Shown here: piece after piece, positions 29,120 through 38,279 of the stretch | Position numbering within the stretch: position 1 is the stretch's first letter | Layout of the letters: each line of letters opens with the position of its first letter | Assembly (NCBI RefSeq): GCF_016653315.1 | Contig: NZ_NHSH01000080.1 | Coordinates: 1 to 64,000, forward strand | DNA: 64,000 bases | Direction: 5' to 3' | From: Halochromatium roseum | GTDB taxonomy: Bacteria; Pseudomonadota; Gammaproteobacteria; Chromatiales; Chromatiaceae | Position numbers and translations under genes: made by a program | The notes under the pieces: model-generated | Database searches by the model: none | What the model was told of the DNA's origin: nothing | The model's input: only the letters and a program-made list of their open reading frames with translations

Positions 29120-30010
29120 ATGCGCCACCCCATCGACCCCAAGATCGACTGCGTCTTCAAGGCCCTGCTCGGAGCCGAGTCCAACCGCGCCTTACTGATC
29201 CACTTCCTCAACGCCATGCTCGGCGCTGAGCTGCCAGCCCCGATCACCAACGTCGAGATCCTCAATCCCTACAACGAGCGCGAATTCCTCGATGACAAGC
29301 TCAGCATCGTCGATGTCAAGGCGCGCGATGAGTATGGCGGTCTGCACCAGATCGAGATCCAGCTGCTGAGCTATCGCGACCTGCCCGCACGCATCAGCTA
29401 CGGCTGGGCCGATCTCTACAGCTCCCAGCTCAGCAGCGGCGAGTCCTACACCAAGCTCAAGCCCACCTACGCCATCTGGCTGCTCGCCGAAGACCTGCTC
29501 CCCGACCATAGCCGCTACCTGCATGACTTCCGCCTGCGCGACGCCCAAGGCCGCAGCCTGGTCGATCACGGTGGTATCTGGCTCTTAGAACTGAACAAGT
29601 TTCACGCCGAGCTGGTCAGAACTGAACAAGAACGCTGGCTTAAATTCTTCAAGGAAGGCGCCACCCTCGACAGCAAGGCGCTTCCCCCTTGGATGCAAAC
29701 CCCCGAGATGAGGCAAGCCATGAGTACCCTAGAACGTTTTTCAGATAAAGACCGTGCTTACCACGCCTATCAAGCACGGCAGAACTACCTGCGCCAGCAG
29801 GCCAGTATCCAAGAAGAGCTTGATGACCGGCGCGCTGAGATCGAGCGGGTGCGGGTGCACCTAGAGCAGACGCAGTCGAACCTAGAGCAGACGCAGTCGA
29901 ACCTAGAGCAGACGCACTCGAACCTAGAGCAGGAGCGTGCAGCCAAAGAATCCGCCCTTGCCGAGCTTGAGCGCCTTAAGGCAAAGCTGCGCACCCAAGA
30001 AGGGGAGTAA
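29120..30010 (+). CDS. Rpn-family recombination-promoting nuclease (PD-(D/E)XK)
   Basis: 296 residues of the RpnA/PDDEXK_2 group, often labelled as transposase but being DNA endonucleases that promote RecA-independent recombination. The N-terminus (DPKIDCVFKALLGAE) is typical. The nuclease core is seen as DDKLSIVDVKA followed by QIEIQL (D...ExQ). The C-terminus is a coiled coil with three consecutive LEQTQSN-type heptads encoded by 21-bp repeats at 29860-29922, whose number could vary. It is 135 bp downstream of the IS element, in a segment of disrupted genes. Confidence 0.88.
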   Translation: MRHPIDPKIDCVFKALLGAESNRALLIHFLNAMLGAELPAPITNVEILNPYNEREFLDDKLSIVDVKARDEYGGLHQIEIQLLSYRDLPARISYGWADLYSSQLSSGESYTKLKPTYAIWLLAEDLLPDHSRYLHDFRLRDAQGRSLVDHGGIWLLELNKFHAELVRTEQERWLKFFKEGATLDSKALPPWMQTPEMRQAMSTLERFSDKDRAYHAYQARQNYLRQQASIQEELDDRRAEIERVRVHLEQTQSNLEQTQSNLEQTHSNLEQERAAKESALAELERLKAKLRTQEGE

Positions 30011-30267
30011 AGGGCCAGACGCGGGGTGAAAAGAGATCTGGGCCAGCATGAGGTCAGCGGACAGGTCGGCTGGTATGAGCCCTGGCCAAGGCGAGCTGCA
30101 CGCGGTTCGTGGTGGCAAGACGGGCCTCTGGCGAAGGATTGCAACCAGCTGAGAGACCGGTCTTCTGACTTGATTCCGACAATCAGGGCTGCTACTGTTT
30201 TTGCGCGGTTTTTCACTGCAATTAGTCGCGAAACCTGACCAATAAGGTCGACAAAGGAGCCTGCCCG

Positions 30268-33200
30268 ATGACCTTGACCGCGTCCAGCGCCCGTTTCGGC
30301 GTGTCCTCCCGCATCATTTCTCTGCTGCTACTCAGCCTATTGTCCTTGCTCCTGCTGAGTCTGGCTCCACGGCCAGCGACAGCCCAAGCGACCTACGCCC
30401 CACAAGTCTAGGTCATGTACTTGGCCTACTACGGGCGCCCTGGCGACCCGGTAGGGGTCGATTACTGGGCAGGGCGCCTCGCTGAGGTTGGCGGAAACTG
30501 GATCGCTGACTTGGTCGACGCTTTTGGCAATTCCGCTGAATACACCGAGCGCTACGGCGCACTCGACGACCAGACCCTGATCAACAATCTCTTCCTCGGG
30601 CTGTTTAACCGCGGCGCCGACGCCTCAGGGCTGGCCTACTATGTCGACCTGCTCAACGGTACCAATGCCTCCGGCCTCAACCCCGAGCGGCGCCAATCGA
30701 CTCTAGCCCAGATCGCGCTCGACATTGCCAATGGCGTGCAGCCCGGCACGGATGACGAGGGTGTCTTTGCCAACAAGCTCAAGGTCGCTGCCTACTTCAC
30801 CGATCTGATCCGTACCACTGGCGCGGACTACAGCAGCGATGACATCCCCAACGTCCTCATCCTCATCGCCTCGGTGGGCTTTCAGCCCGACAGCGTCGAG
30901 AGCGCTAAGCAGGAGATTGAGCGCGACTTGATCGGTGCGCCCGGCGAGGATGGTGGCGATGATGATATTACTGCTGGTCGGGCAGCCTTGATCGTGCCAG
31001 ACAAGACCAACTTGGAGACCGTAGAAAACGAGCTTTACCAGATCATGCGCTCTGGTAGCGAGTCGCTCGATCTGATCGACGCTGAGGATATTCGCAGTGG
31101 CGAAGCTGATTTGACTCAATACGGCACGCTGTCATGCTTCACTTATGGTCCAGCCTCTGCCGTTGCAGCACTGGATGATCTTGTTGTTGACCGCATCATC
31201 GGCGCAGTTGAGCAGGGTGCAACCTTCTTCAGCAGTCGCGAGGCCTGCGGCGGTCGTGTGTTGAGTCGGGCCGGCTATGTGAGTGCTGGGACGCTCGGTG
31301 GCTGGTATCCGGCGTTGCGCGATTCCTGGTTCTTTACGGCTACTGCGGCTGATGAGCCTCTGTTGCGCGATATTGATTTGTTCGACGGAGATCCGCAGGC
31401 CTATCCTGTCTCACACTGGACCTCGGGGGATCAGTCATTTCTCGGTTTCCGCGTCGATAACAGCGGCACCTATACAGGTTTGTATGGTGTAAGCGCATGG
31501 GACACTGATCCCGATGCGTATCTATGTCAGATCTTCTCCACTGGATGGGAGGTCAGTGCGCCGCGGGACGGCTGCTACACTTGGTATCGAGGTCAAGGCC
31601 GGTTTGTGGCACTCACACCTCGTTTCTGGACCTTTAACCAATCCGCCCAAACCGGTGGCTACATCGGAATTGCAGGCCGTCAGCTACTGCATAACCTGAC
31701 GATGGATGTCAGCAATTCACCTGACACAGAGCCACAATATTACAGCATCAGCAGCTCAGCCCATCCAAGCGCTGGAGGCTCTGTCAGTTGCAACCCAAAT
31801 CCGGTTGCTGGGGGAGAGAGCAGCTCCTGCACGGCAGAACCAAACAGTGGCTACAGCTTCGATGGTTGGAGTGGCGACTGCAGCAGCACCGAGCCGATCT
31901 GCATGCTGTCGGGTGTGGCCACCGAGGCAGATGTCGTTGCGCACTTCATCCTCACGAATACGGATGATCCTGGCGATCAGCCCTCGCAGCCAACAACCTA
32001 CTGCGGCTTCGGCCAATGGCGCGACCACCCCGCGCTCACCGGCGAAGGCTACTGTGACGGTTATGGTGACAACATCACCTCCGCACTCCTTGAGGAGGCC
32101 AACTCGGCCACGCACTGCGGAGGCTATTACAAGACCTACGGGCGCTACGACGTAGATGGTCAGCTGATCAATGTCTTCATCTCGAATGGGGCCTGCGAGG
32201 CTGCGGCCAAAGTCTTTCGCATTGATCCGCCTGAGCCGCTCGATGAGCATTGCCGCAAGCACGGCGGGACGGGCAATTACCGCTGGATCTATACCACCGA
32301 CATCCTGCCCTTCGGCGGTTATGGAACCCAAGGCGTCACCTGCGAGGTCGCCTTGGAGTCTAGTCTCCAGACGCCGGTCGGTGTAAGCGATGGTTGGCGC
32401 TATCCGGATGCGGATCGCGCCGCGACACGCTGGGATCGCACTACCTATGGCGCTCCCAGCAGCGACCACCTGCAAATGGCCTGGTCGCTCGATCTGGGAG
32501 AGGACCGGGTGCACCTACGCAGTGGCGACGTCACTGGCGATGGCCAACTAGAGTTGGTGGTCGTCACCGACCGGACGTTGCAGATCCTCGACAGCACGGG
32601 GCAGGCTTTGGTCGCGCCCGTGACGCTGACGCAGCGCTCGGAATTGCCGATCCTCGAGGATCTTGATGGTGATGGCGCGCATGAGATCTTGATTGGCGTG
32701 ACGGGCACCGCAGACCTGGAAATCTCCGTTTACAACGGCAGCGGCGCATTCGAACAAGACGATTCCAGGCCGCGCAGGCGGCTACGACAGCGTGATGTTT
32801 CCGCTCGCGTCTTTGGGTAGCGGCAGACTGATCGCGGGCTACACAAGCGGTTATTCGTTGCGCCCACGCGGCTTCGTCAGCCTGCAGTTCGGTGCCAACC
32901 CGGCCGAGGACTGGCATTTTGCGATCGGGCCAGCATTTATCGGTGCGTCGCTCGGCCTAGAAGGACAAGGTCCGACGTTGATGGTCGCCCATGTCGGGAC
33001 GGTACACAACGGCAATACTGGCTGTGGTCTGGATGCCAACGGCACCTGTACCAACGACGGAGATCTCGCCACCGTGCTAATTGATGCCAACGGCCAGGAG
33101 CAGATCGTTCGCACCATCGGCGATGACAATAGCGGTGGGCCGAATGGTGTCTCCCGGCATGTGCTCACCGATCTCGACGGGGATGGAACACTCGAATTGA

Positions 33201-33670
33201 TCGGATCAGTCGATCATGGGCCAACGTATTACGCGGGCACCTCGGCATTGCGGGTCTACTCGCTCAACGGTACCGAGCTGGCACGCGCCTCGCTCGGCCA
33301 GAATGTCCGAACGCAATTCCTCGTCGCTAACATCGATGGACAAGGTGCGCAGGAGATTGCCGCCAACGGCCCCGGGAGGACACTGCAGGTCTTCGATGAC
33401 AGCCTGAACCTTTTGTGGGAAACCAGTGCAGACACTGGCTACCTGATGCTGGCGGCCGACTTGGACGGAGACGGTACCGCCGAGCTTGTCACAGGCGACG
33501 ATCAGCAGGTGCGGATCTTCGATGGACAAGTGCTGAACGAGAAGTGGAGCTTCGATCTGGGTCAAACGGTGTCTCGGGCCATCACCAGCGACCTCGACGG
33601 TGATGGGTTGGCCGAACTCTACGTCGCCGGTCGCGATGGACGGCTAACCGCTTACTCGTTTGCGCCTTGA
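30268..33670 (+). pseudogene. broken secreted DUF4214 / bacterial-repeat / FG-GAP protein
   Basis: A 3.4-kb gene with two lesions. It starts at 30268 after an aaggag site with a clear signal peptide (basic start, Leu-rich core, PATAQA). After APQV a TAG codon (30409-30411) interrupts; the same frame resumes at once with VMYLAYYGRPGDP, the start of DUF4214. In relatives a Gln (CAG) would fit here, so a single C-to-T change explains it. A Cys-rich beta repeat region (GGSVSCNPNPVAGGESSSC) and FG-GAP/VCBS-like Ca-binding repeats (DVTGDGQLEL, DLDGDGAHEI) follow. At about 32755 a +1 frameshift moves the frame, and the C-terminal part continues with further repeats (DLDGDGTLEL, DLDGDGTAEL, DLDGDGLAEL) to 33670. 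The whole would be about 1130 residues. Either a recent pseudogene, or translated in pieces from internal starts at 30415 and 32792. Confidence 0.8.
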
Positions 33671-33699
33671 GCATGCCCTAGAACTTCACCGGTGAGTAA

Positions 33700-33723
33700 G
33701 GCCGGCCTCATCAGAGGTCGGCC
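33700..33723 (+). terminator. hairpin after the FG-GAP gene
   Basis: ggccggcctc / gaggtcggcc, a 10-bp stem with one G-T pair and an ATCA loop, 30 bp after the stop. No T run follows, so Rho-independent termination is uncertain. Confidence 0.4.
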
Positions 33724-33883
33724 AGTAGCGCGATAAAGCGAACTTTTAGGACTGCGACACACCCGAAGCGGTTCTCGTTGAGGCCGCAAGGGAGGCCAGA
33801 CTGCGCTCTATCACTGACTCCACCGTTTGGGTAGAATCGACATCAGGTTTGCTTTTTAACTCTCGCGTTAAACGCGATTATCG

Positions 33884-34492
33884 ATGATCGATCGCTGGTT
33901 TATGCTGAGCCTTATTGATGCCTCGTCCTACGTCGAGAATGGCTCGCCTAGGTATTGGTTCGCTGGCGGCCGACGACGGCTGCTGCTCGCGCTCACCATC
34001 GCCCTGGTAGTTGCCGGGCTGCAGGCGGGTTGCGCATCCAAGCCAGCCCCGTCGACGAGCCCTTACGTTGATCGGGTGCTGGTGAAGAAGTCTGAGCGCA
34101 CCATGGAGCTCCATAAGGACGGTGCTGTCTATCGGACCTATCGCATCTCGTTGGGCGATCAGCCCCGTGGGCACAAGTTTCAAGAGGGCGACGAGCGCAC
34201 TCCGGAAGGCAACTATGTGCTGGATTGGCGTAATCCGAACAGCTCGTTCTACAAATCCATCCATGTCTCCTATCCCAACGACCTCGATCGCGCGGTCGCT
34301 CGCTCGTTCGGGGTCTCGCCGGGCGGCATGATCATGATCCATGGTCTGCCCAACTGGCTCACTTCGCCTCGTTTGGCCGCGGAATATCGGCGCACGGACT
34401 GGACCGATGGATGTATCGCGGTAGGCAACGAAGAGATGGATGAGATCTGGCGACTGGTTCGAGATGGCACGCCGATCACCATCATGCCTTAA
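33884..34492 (+). CDS. L,D-transpeptidase (YkuD) family lipoprotein
   Basis: 202 residues. A long basic start and a hydrophobic segment end in a lipobox (LQAGC), so it is probably lipid-anchored in the periplasm. The YkuD domain shows the catalytic His in MIMIHGLPN (H153) and Cys in WTDGCIAVGNEEMDEIW (C177). Such enzymes cross-link peptidoglycan, or like DpaA cut links to Braun lipoprotein; the TDGC form with a NEEMDEIW tail is nearer to the ErfK/DpaA-like group. The true start may be downstream, as 33 residues before the hydrophobic core is long. Confidence 0.85.
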   Translation: MIDRWFMLSLIDASSYVENGSPRYWFAGGRRRLLLALTIALVVAGLQAGCASKPAPSTSPYVDRVLVKKSERTMELHKDGAVYRTYRISLGDQPRGHKFQEGDERTPEGNYVLDWRNPNSSFYKSIHVSYPNDLDRAVARSFGVSPGGMIMIHGLPNWLTSPRLAAEYRRTDWTDGCIAVGNEEMDEIWRLVRDGTPITIMP

Positions 34493-34505
34493 GCTGATGC
34501 TAAGA

Positions 34506-34576
34506 ACCTGTCCATCAACTGCTTCCCGATTTTAAGGCCCGTGTTGAGCGGTCATCGGTAAGTAGAAATGGACAGT
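34506..34576. repeat. 71-bp imperfect palindrome related to the 78-bp dispersed repeat
   Basis: The left arm acctgtccatcaactgcttc and right arm tagaaatggacagt are inverted versions of the end of the repeats at 45800 and 58870 (tcgggaagaaattgatggacagt). The arrangement resembles a short miniature element or two back-to-back ends. Confidence 0.6.
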
Positions 34577-34582
34577 CACTTT

Positions 34583-34625
34583 CGCGATTCCTCACCGGGG
34601 TGGCACGGTGCCATGAGCGTTAGGC
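34583..34625 (+). repeat. dispersed hairpin repeat, copy A
   Basis: Contains ccggggtggcacggtgccat followed by gagcgttagg. The core tggcacggtgcca is a perfect palindrome. Shares its layout with copies near 44354, 50428 and 53971. Confidence 0.75.
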
Positions 34626-34718
34626 TCGGTTCGGCCCTGCTGCGCATCTGCTGAGACTTGGCGATCGTACGAGCCGATCGTCGTTCGAGCCGAACATCTT
34701 GGCATGGTGGCACTTGGC

Positions 34719-34761
34719 TCATACTTGACTCATAACTGGTTCATACTTGGGTTCATACTTG
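34719..34761 (+). promoter_or_regulatory. four 11-bp spaced direct repeats
   Basis: tcatacttg at 34719, tcataactg at 34730, tcatacttg at 34741 and 34753. The 11-12 bp phasing puts each on the same helix face, as in a regulator binding array, 55-97 bp before the small gene at 34816. A simple tandem duplication is also possible. The rest of the 323-bp gap holds two repeat elements. Confidence 0.45.
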
Positions 34762-34815
34762 ACGCACTCTGACGCATAACGCTGGATGCCGCCAGCCGGC
34801 GGTGGAGAGAAACAG

Positions 34816-34941
34816 ATGTTGTTCGCGCTATTTTGGGTCCTAGTCGGGCTCTTCATCGGCTGGAATCTTCCCCAGCCAGCCTGGGCCAAGGAGCTGCAAG
34901 ACAAGGTCGTGGGCCTGGTCAAGGCAGCGCTCGGCAAGTAA
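34816..34941 (+). CDS. 41-residue single-span membrane protein
   Basis: ATG with a ggagag binding site 9 bases upstream. The hydrophobic N-terminus (MLFALFWVLVGLFIGWNLP) is followed by a short amphipathic basic helix (AKELQDKVVGLVKAALGK). No known function. Similar very small one-helix proteins with a WNLPQPAWA turn occur in gammaproteobacteria as hypothetical proteins, as far as I can recall. Coding character and binding site support a real gene. Confidence 0.65.
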   Translation: MLFALFWVLVGLFIGWNLPQPAWAKELQDKVVGLVKAALGK

Positions 34942-35059
34942 AACGCGATCTCGGTTGATCTGCGGCCCGAGCCTGTCGCGGATCAGCTAGGGCGGGTCTC
35001 GGCTCCCGGCGGAGTCGGGTCCGCTTGCTCGATCACTCGCGATCAGACACTATTCACGC

Positions 35060-35281
35060 ATGCACTGCTGGGCCCGTTATCTGCTGTATCTGATCATCGC
35101 CATCCTTGCGCTGGGCCAGATGGTGACTGCCTGCGGCCAAACAGGCCCGTTGTATCTGCCAGACAATGACGCCGAAGGCCGAGGTCAATCAGCGGCTGTG
35201 ACTGGCCCGGAGACTTCGCACGAGGGCCTCGATGCGCTTGATGATGTCCCGGTTGTTCTGCCTGAATCGGATGAGTTTTGA
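35060..35281 (+). CDS. lptM: LptM-like lipoprotein (YifL)
   Basis: 73 residues. Hydrophobic start, then a lipobox running into CGQTGPLYLPD, the hallmark of LptM, the short lipoprotein that helps the LPS translocon LptD mature with correct disulfides. The acidic tail is variable in the family. It lies 9 bp before lysA, the conserved lptM-lysA-dapF context. Confidence 0.9.
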   Translation: MHCWARYLLYLIIAILALGQMVTACGQTGPLYLPDNDAEGRGQSAAVTGPETSHEGLDALDDVPVVLPESDEF

Positions 35282-35290
35282 CCGATTGTT

Positions 35291-36661
35291 ATGGATCATT
35301 TCGTCTATCAAGGTGATCAGCTCTGTGCTGAGGACGTGCCACTAGGGACCATCGCCAAGCGTTTCGGCACTCCCTGTTACGTCTACTCGCGCGCGACCCT
35401 GACCCGGCATTGGCAGGCCTTCGATGAGGCCTTTGGATCGCACCCACACCTGATCTGTTTCGCGGTCAAGGCCAACTCAAACCTGGCGGTGCTGAACCTG
35501 CTCGCGCGCTTGGGGGCGGGCTTCGATATTGTTTCGGTAGGCGAGCTGGAGCGCGTGCTGGCAGCGGGTGGGCGGCCAGACAAGGTGATCTTCTCGGGTG
35601 TCGGCAAGCGCATTGATGAGATCCGCCGCGCGCTCGAGATCGGTATCCGCTGCTTCAACGTCGAGTCGGAATCCGAGTTGGCGCGGATCAACGCCATTGC
35701 GTTAGAGATTGGCGCTGTGGCGCCGATCTCGATCCGGGTCAATCCCGACGTCGATGCCCAGTCCCATCCCTACATCTCGACCGGGCTGAAAGAGAATAAG
35801 TTCGGCATCGACATCCAGGCCGCAGAGGCCGTGTATCGCTATGCAGCCGAGCAGCCCGGGCTGCGCGTGGTCGGGATCGACTGCCATATCGGCTCGCAAC
35901 TGACCAGTCTTGGCCCCTTTATCGACGCACTGGATCGGGTACTGCTACTTGCTGATCGGCTCGCTGAGCAGGGCATACCGATCGAGCATCTGGATCTGGG
36001 CGGTGGTCTTGGCATCCGTTATACCGACGAAGCGCCGCCGTTACCCGATGCCTATGCTGCCGCGCTCTGCGAGCGGCTCGGCGCGCGTTCGGTTGAGGTC
36101 ATCCTCGAGCCAGGCCGGGCGATCGCTGGCAATGCTGGCGTCCTGTTGACGCGCGTCGAGTATCTGAAACCGACGCCGACGCATCGCTTCGCGATCGTCG
36201 ATGCGGCGATGAACGATCTGTTGCGCCCGGCTCTCTACGGCGCTGAGCAAGCGATTGTGCCGGTGCAACGGCCGCGTGCTGGTCTGTCGGCGAAGCATCC
36301 CGTCGTAGACCCAGGCGATCCGCCGAGCGCGCAGCGGGTGGAGCCGCCAGTCGAGCCAACAGCCGAGCCGCCATTCGATCCAACCGCTGATCCAACCGCT
36401 GATCCAACGGTAGAACTCTATGAGATTGTCGGCCCAGTCTGCGAGACGGGTGATTTTCTCGGTCGGGCGCGTCGGTTGACACTGGCAGAGGGCGATCTGC
36501 TCGCGATCCGTGGCAGCGGCGCCTATGGGTTCTCGATGAGTTCGAATTACAACAGCCGACCCCGCGCTGCCGAGGTAATGGTTGATGGCGACCAGGCCTA
36601 TCTGGTCCGTCGGCGAGAGTCGATTCCTGAGTTGTTCGCCGGCGAACAGGTTCTCCCATGA
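35291..36661 (+). CDS. lysA: diaminopimelate decarboxylase with internal Pro-rich insertion
   Basis: Last step of lysine synthesis, PLP-dependent. The PLP Lys is in CFAVKANSNLAVL; HIGSQLT, EPGR, CETGDF and GAYGFSMSSNYNSRPR complete the active site. It is 456 residues, about 40 longer than usual. The excess lies at residues about 327-375 in the beta domain, a Pro/Glu/Asp-rich stretch with PTADPTADPTVE, encoded by 12-bp repeats near 36380. Conserved flanks either side (AIVPVQRP and YEIVGPVCETGDF) show this is an insertion. The stop TGA overlaps the ATG of the next small ORF. Confidence 0.95.
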   Translation: MDHFVYQGDQLCAEDVPLGTIAKRFGTPCYVYSRATLTRHWQAFDEAFGSHPHLICFAVKANSNLAVLNLLARLGAGFDIVSVGELERVLAAGGRPDKVIFSGVGKRIDEIRRALEIGIRCFNVESESELARINAIALEIGAVAPISIRVNPDVDAQSHPYISTGLKENKFGIDIQAAEAVYRYAAEQPGLRVVGIDCHIGSQLTSLGPFIDALDRVLLLADRLAEQGIPIEHLDLGGGLGIRYTDEAPPLPDAYAAALCERLGARSVEVILEPGRAIAGNAGVLLTRVEYLKPTPTHRFAIVDAAMNDLLRPALYGAEQAIVPVQRPRAGLSAKHPVVDPGDPPSAQRVEPPVEPTAEPPFDPTADPTADPTVELYEIVGPVCETGDFLGRARRLTLAEGDLLAIRGSGAYGFSMSSNYNSRPRAAEVMVDGDQAYLVRRRESIPELFAGEQVLP

Positions 36662-36747
36662 TGCGGACGTCCGAACCCGACCTGATGGACACTCAGATCC
36701 AAACCCTCAGTCAGCGCGATCTTGCCGTCGCGGACAGGCTGCTCTGA
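36658..36747 (+). CDS. candidate 29-residue peptide coupled between lysA and dapF
   Basis: The ATG overlaps the lysA stop (ATGA) and the stop overlaps the dapF start (TGATG), so one ribosome could pass through all three. The peptide begins MMRTSEPDLMDTQIQTLSQ and ends DRLL; it is acidic and helical with no known family. It may serve only to couple translation, or be the remnant of a gene or of the dapF N-terminus. No independent binding site is needed in this arrangement. Confidence 0.45.
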   Translation: MMRTSEPDLMDTQIQTLSQRDLAVADRLL

Positions 36748-37598
36748 TGCGCATGCGTTTCACCAAGATGCAGGGACTCGGCAACGATTTCGTCGTCATC
36801 GACGCGATTCGGCAGCAGGTCGACTTGAGTGCCGCACAAGTTCGCCAGCTCGCCGATCGACACTTTGGGGTCGGTTGCGATCAGGTTTTAGTGGTCGAGC
36901 CGCCACGCTCGGACGACACTGCATTCCACTATCGGATCTTCAACGCCGATGGCTCCGAGGTCGAGCAATGCGGAAATGGCGCACGCTGTTTCGCGCGCTA
37001 TGTTCGGGACGAGGGGCTGACCTCTGCCAACTCAATGCGTGTTGGCACCGCGGCGGGTCCGATTACCCTAGAACTCTGTCCCGACGGACAAGTGAGCGTG
37101 GACATGGGGTTACCGCGTTTCGACCCTGCTGCCATCCCGCTCGCGGTGCGTGCTCGCGCGCCGGCCTACGATCTTGGTGCCGGCTGTCGCGCGTTGCGGA
37201 TTGGTGCCCTGTCGATGGGTAATCCGCACGCGGTGCTGGCGGTCAGCGATGATCTTGACCAGGCGCCAGTGTCGGAGATTGGCCCACGCATCGAGCGCGA
37301 TCCGCTGTTCCCGCACGGGGCGAACGTTGGCTTTATGCAGCGCCAGAGTGCGACGGCCATCCGGCTGCGCGTTTGGGAGCGCGGCGTGGGTGAGACGCTG
37401 GCCTGCGGTACGGGTGCTTGTGCCGCCGTGGTGGTCGGGCGCCTGTGGGGCGAACTCGACGAGCGCGTCGAAGTGAGCTTGCCGGGTGGAACCCTGATCA
37501 TCGATTGGCCCGGAGAAGGCATGCCGGTTCGGATGACGGGCCCCGCCGTCCGCGTCTTCGACGGAAGTATTGAGATGGGACCATTGAGCAATGAATAG
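36747..37598 (+). CDS. dapF: diaminopimelate epimerase
   Basis: 283 residues from the ATG at 36747; a second ATG two codons later fits as well. Converts LL- to meso-diaminopimelate for lysine and peptidoglycan. The two catalytic Cys are in EQCGNGARC and LACGTGAC, and the start (MRFTKMQGLGNDFVVID) is canonical. The frame runs 55 codons further up, but inside lysA. The end overlaps the DUF484 gene by 8 bases. Confidence 0.96.
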   Translation: MRMRFTKMQGLGNDFVVIDAIRQQVDLSAAQVRQLADRHFGVGCDQVLVVEPPRSDDTAFHYRIFNADGSEVEQCGNGARCFARYVRDEGLTSANSMRVGTAAGPITLELCPDGQVSVDMGLPRFDPAAIPLAVRARAPAYDLGAGCRALRIGALSMGNPHAVLAVSDDLDQAPVSEIGPRIERDPLFPHGANVGFMQRQSATAIRLRVWERGVGETLACGTGACAAVVVGRLWGELDERVEVSLPGGTLIIDWPGEGMPVRMTGPAVRVFDGSIEMGPLSNE

Positions 37599-38274
37599 CC
37601 GCAGCGATGGGATGGCGTCGATCGTCAGTGATGAGACGGTTGCTGCCTGGTTGATGCGGCATCCGGACTTCCTATTGCGCCACGCTGACGTCCTCGCCAA
37701 GCTCAATGTGCCGCATGGCAGTGGTGGTGCAACCTCGCTGATCGAGCGCCAGGTGGCCGTGCTACGCGAGCAGCTCGCCCATGAGCGCGGTCGGCTCAAC
37801 CATCTGGTGGCGCGGGCGCATGATTACGAAGCCTTGCTCGCGCGCCTGCACGAACTGACCCTGCGACTGATCCTGGCTCCCGATCTGCTGCACGCCTGCA
37901 ACGCCTTGGAGCAGGCGTTGCGCGAGCACTTCAGTGCCGATGCGGTTGCGGTCAAGCTGTTTCCGATCGATGCCAATGAGCGTGCGGCTGACCCACTGGT
38001 GCGGAGTTTCGTCGACTTCATCGATCGCGACCGCTGCCTCTGTGGTCCCTTTGCTGCTGAGCAGGCCGCAGACCTATTCGGTGAACTCCCACTCGAGATC
38101 CATTCGGCTGCCCTGATCCCGATCCGTGCGCATGAGCAAACCGGTGTGCTGGCGATCGGCAGCGCCGATCCGAAGCGCTTCGCGCCGGATATGGGCACCG
38201 ACCTGCTCGAGCGTCTTGGCGCGGTCGCCGGCGCTAAGCTCGCCAGCCTTGCCCACTTCGAGCGCGTCCGCTGA
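37591..38274 (+). CDS. DUF484 family protein
   Basis: 227 residues with the DUF484 start ([22 protein letters not shown]), a coiled segment and a GAF-like domain ([12 protein letters not shown] to [14 protein letters not shown]). This is the YigA-type gene found between dapF and xerC in many proteobacteria. Function unknown; the GAF-like part suggests ligand binding. It overlaps dapF and lies 5 bp before xerC. Confidence 0.92.
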   Translation: MNSRSDGMASIVSDETVAAWLMRHPDFLLRHADVLAKLNVPHGSGGATSLIERQVAVLREQLAHERGRLNHLVARAHDYEALLARLHELTLRLILAPDLLHACNALEQALREHFSADAVAVKLFPIDANERAADPLVRSFVDFIDRDRCLCGPFAAEQAADLFGELPLEIHSAALIPIRAHEQTGVLAIGSADPKRFAPDMGTDLLERLGAVAGAKLASLAHFERVR

Positions 38275-38279
38275 GTCTG

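Noticed and set aside
30409-30411. Recoded stop such as pyrrolysine or selenocysteine
   Set aside because: TAG has no hairpin context that I can see, and a second frameshift in the same gene makes decay or error more likely.
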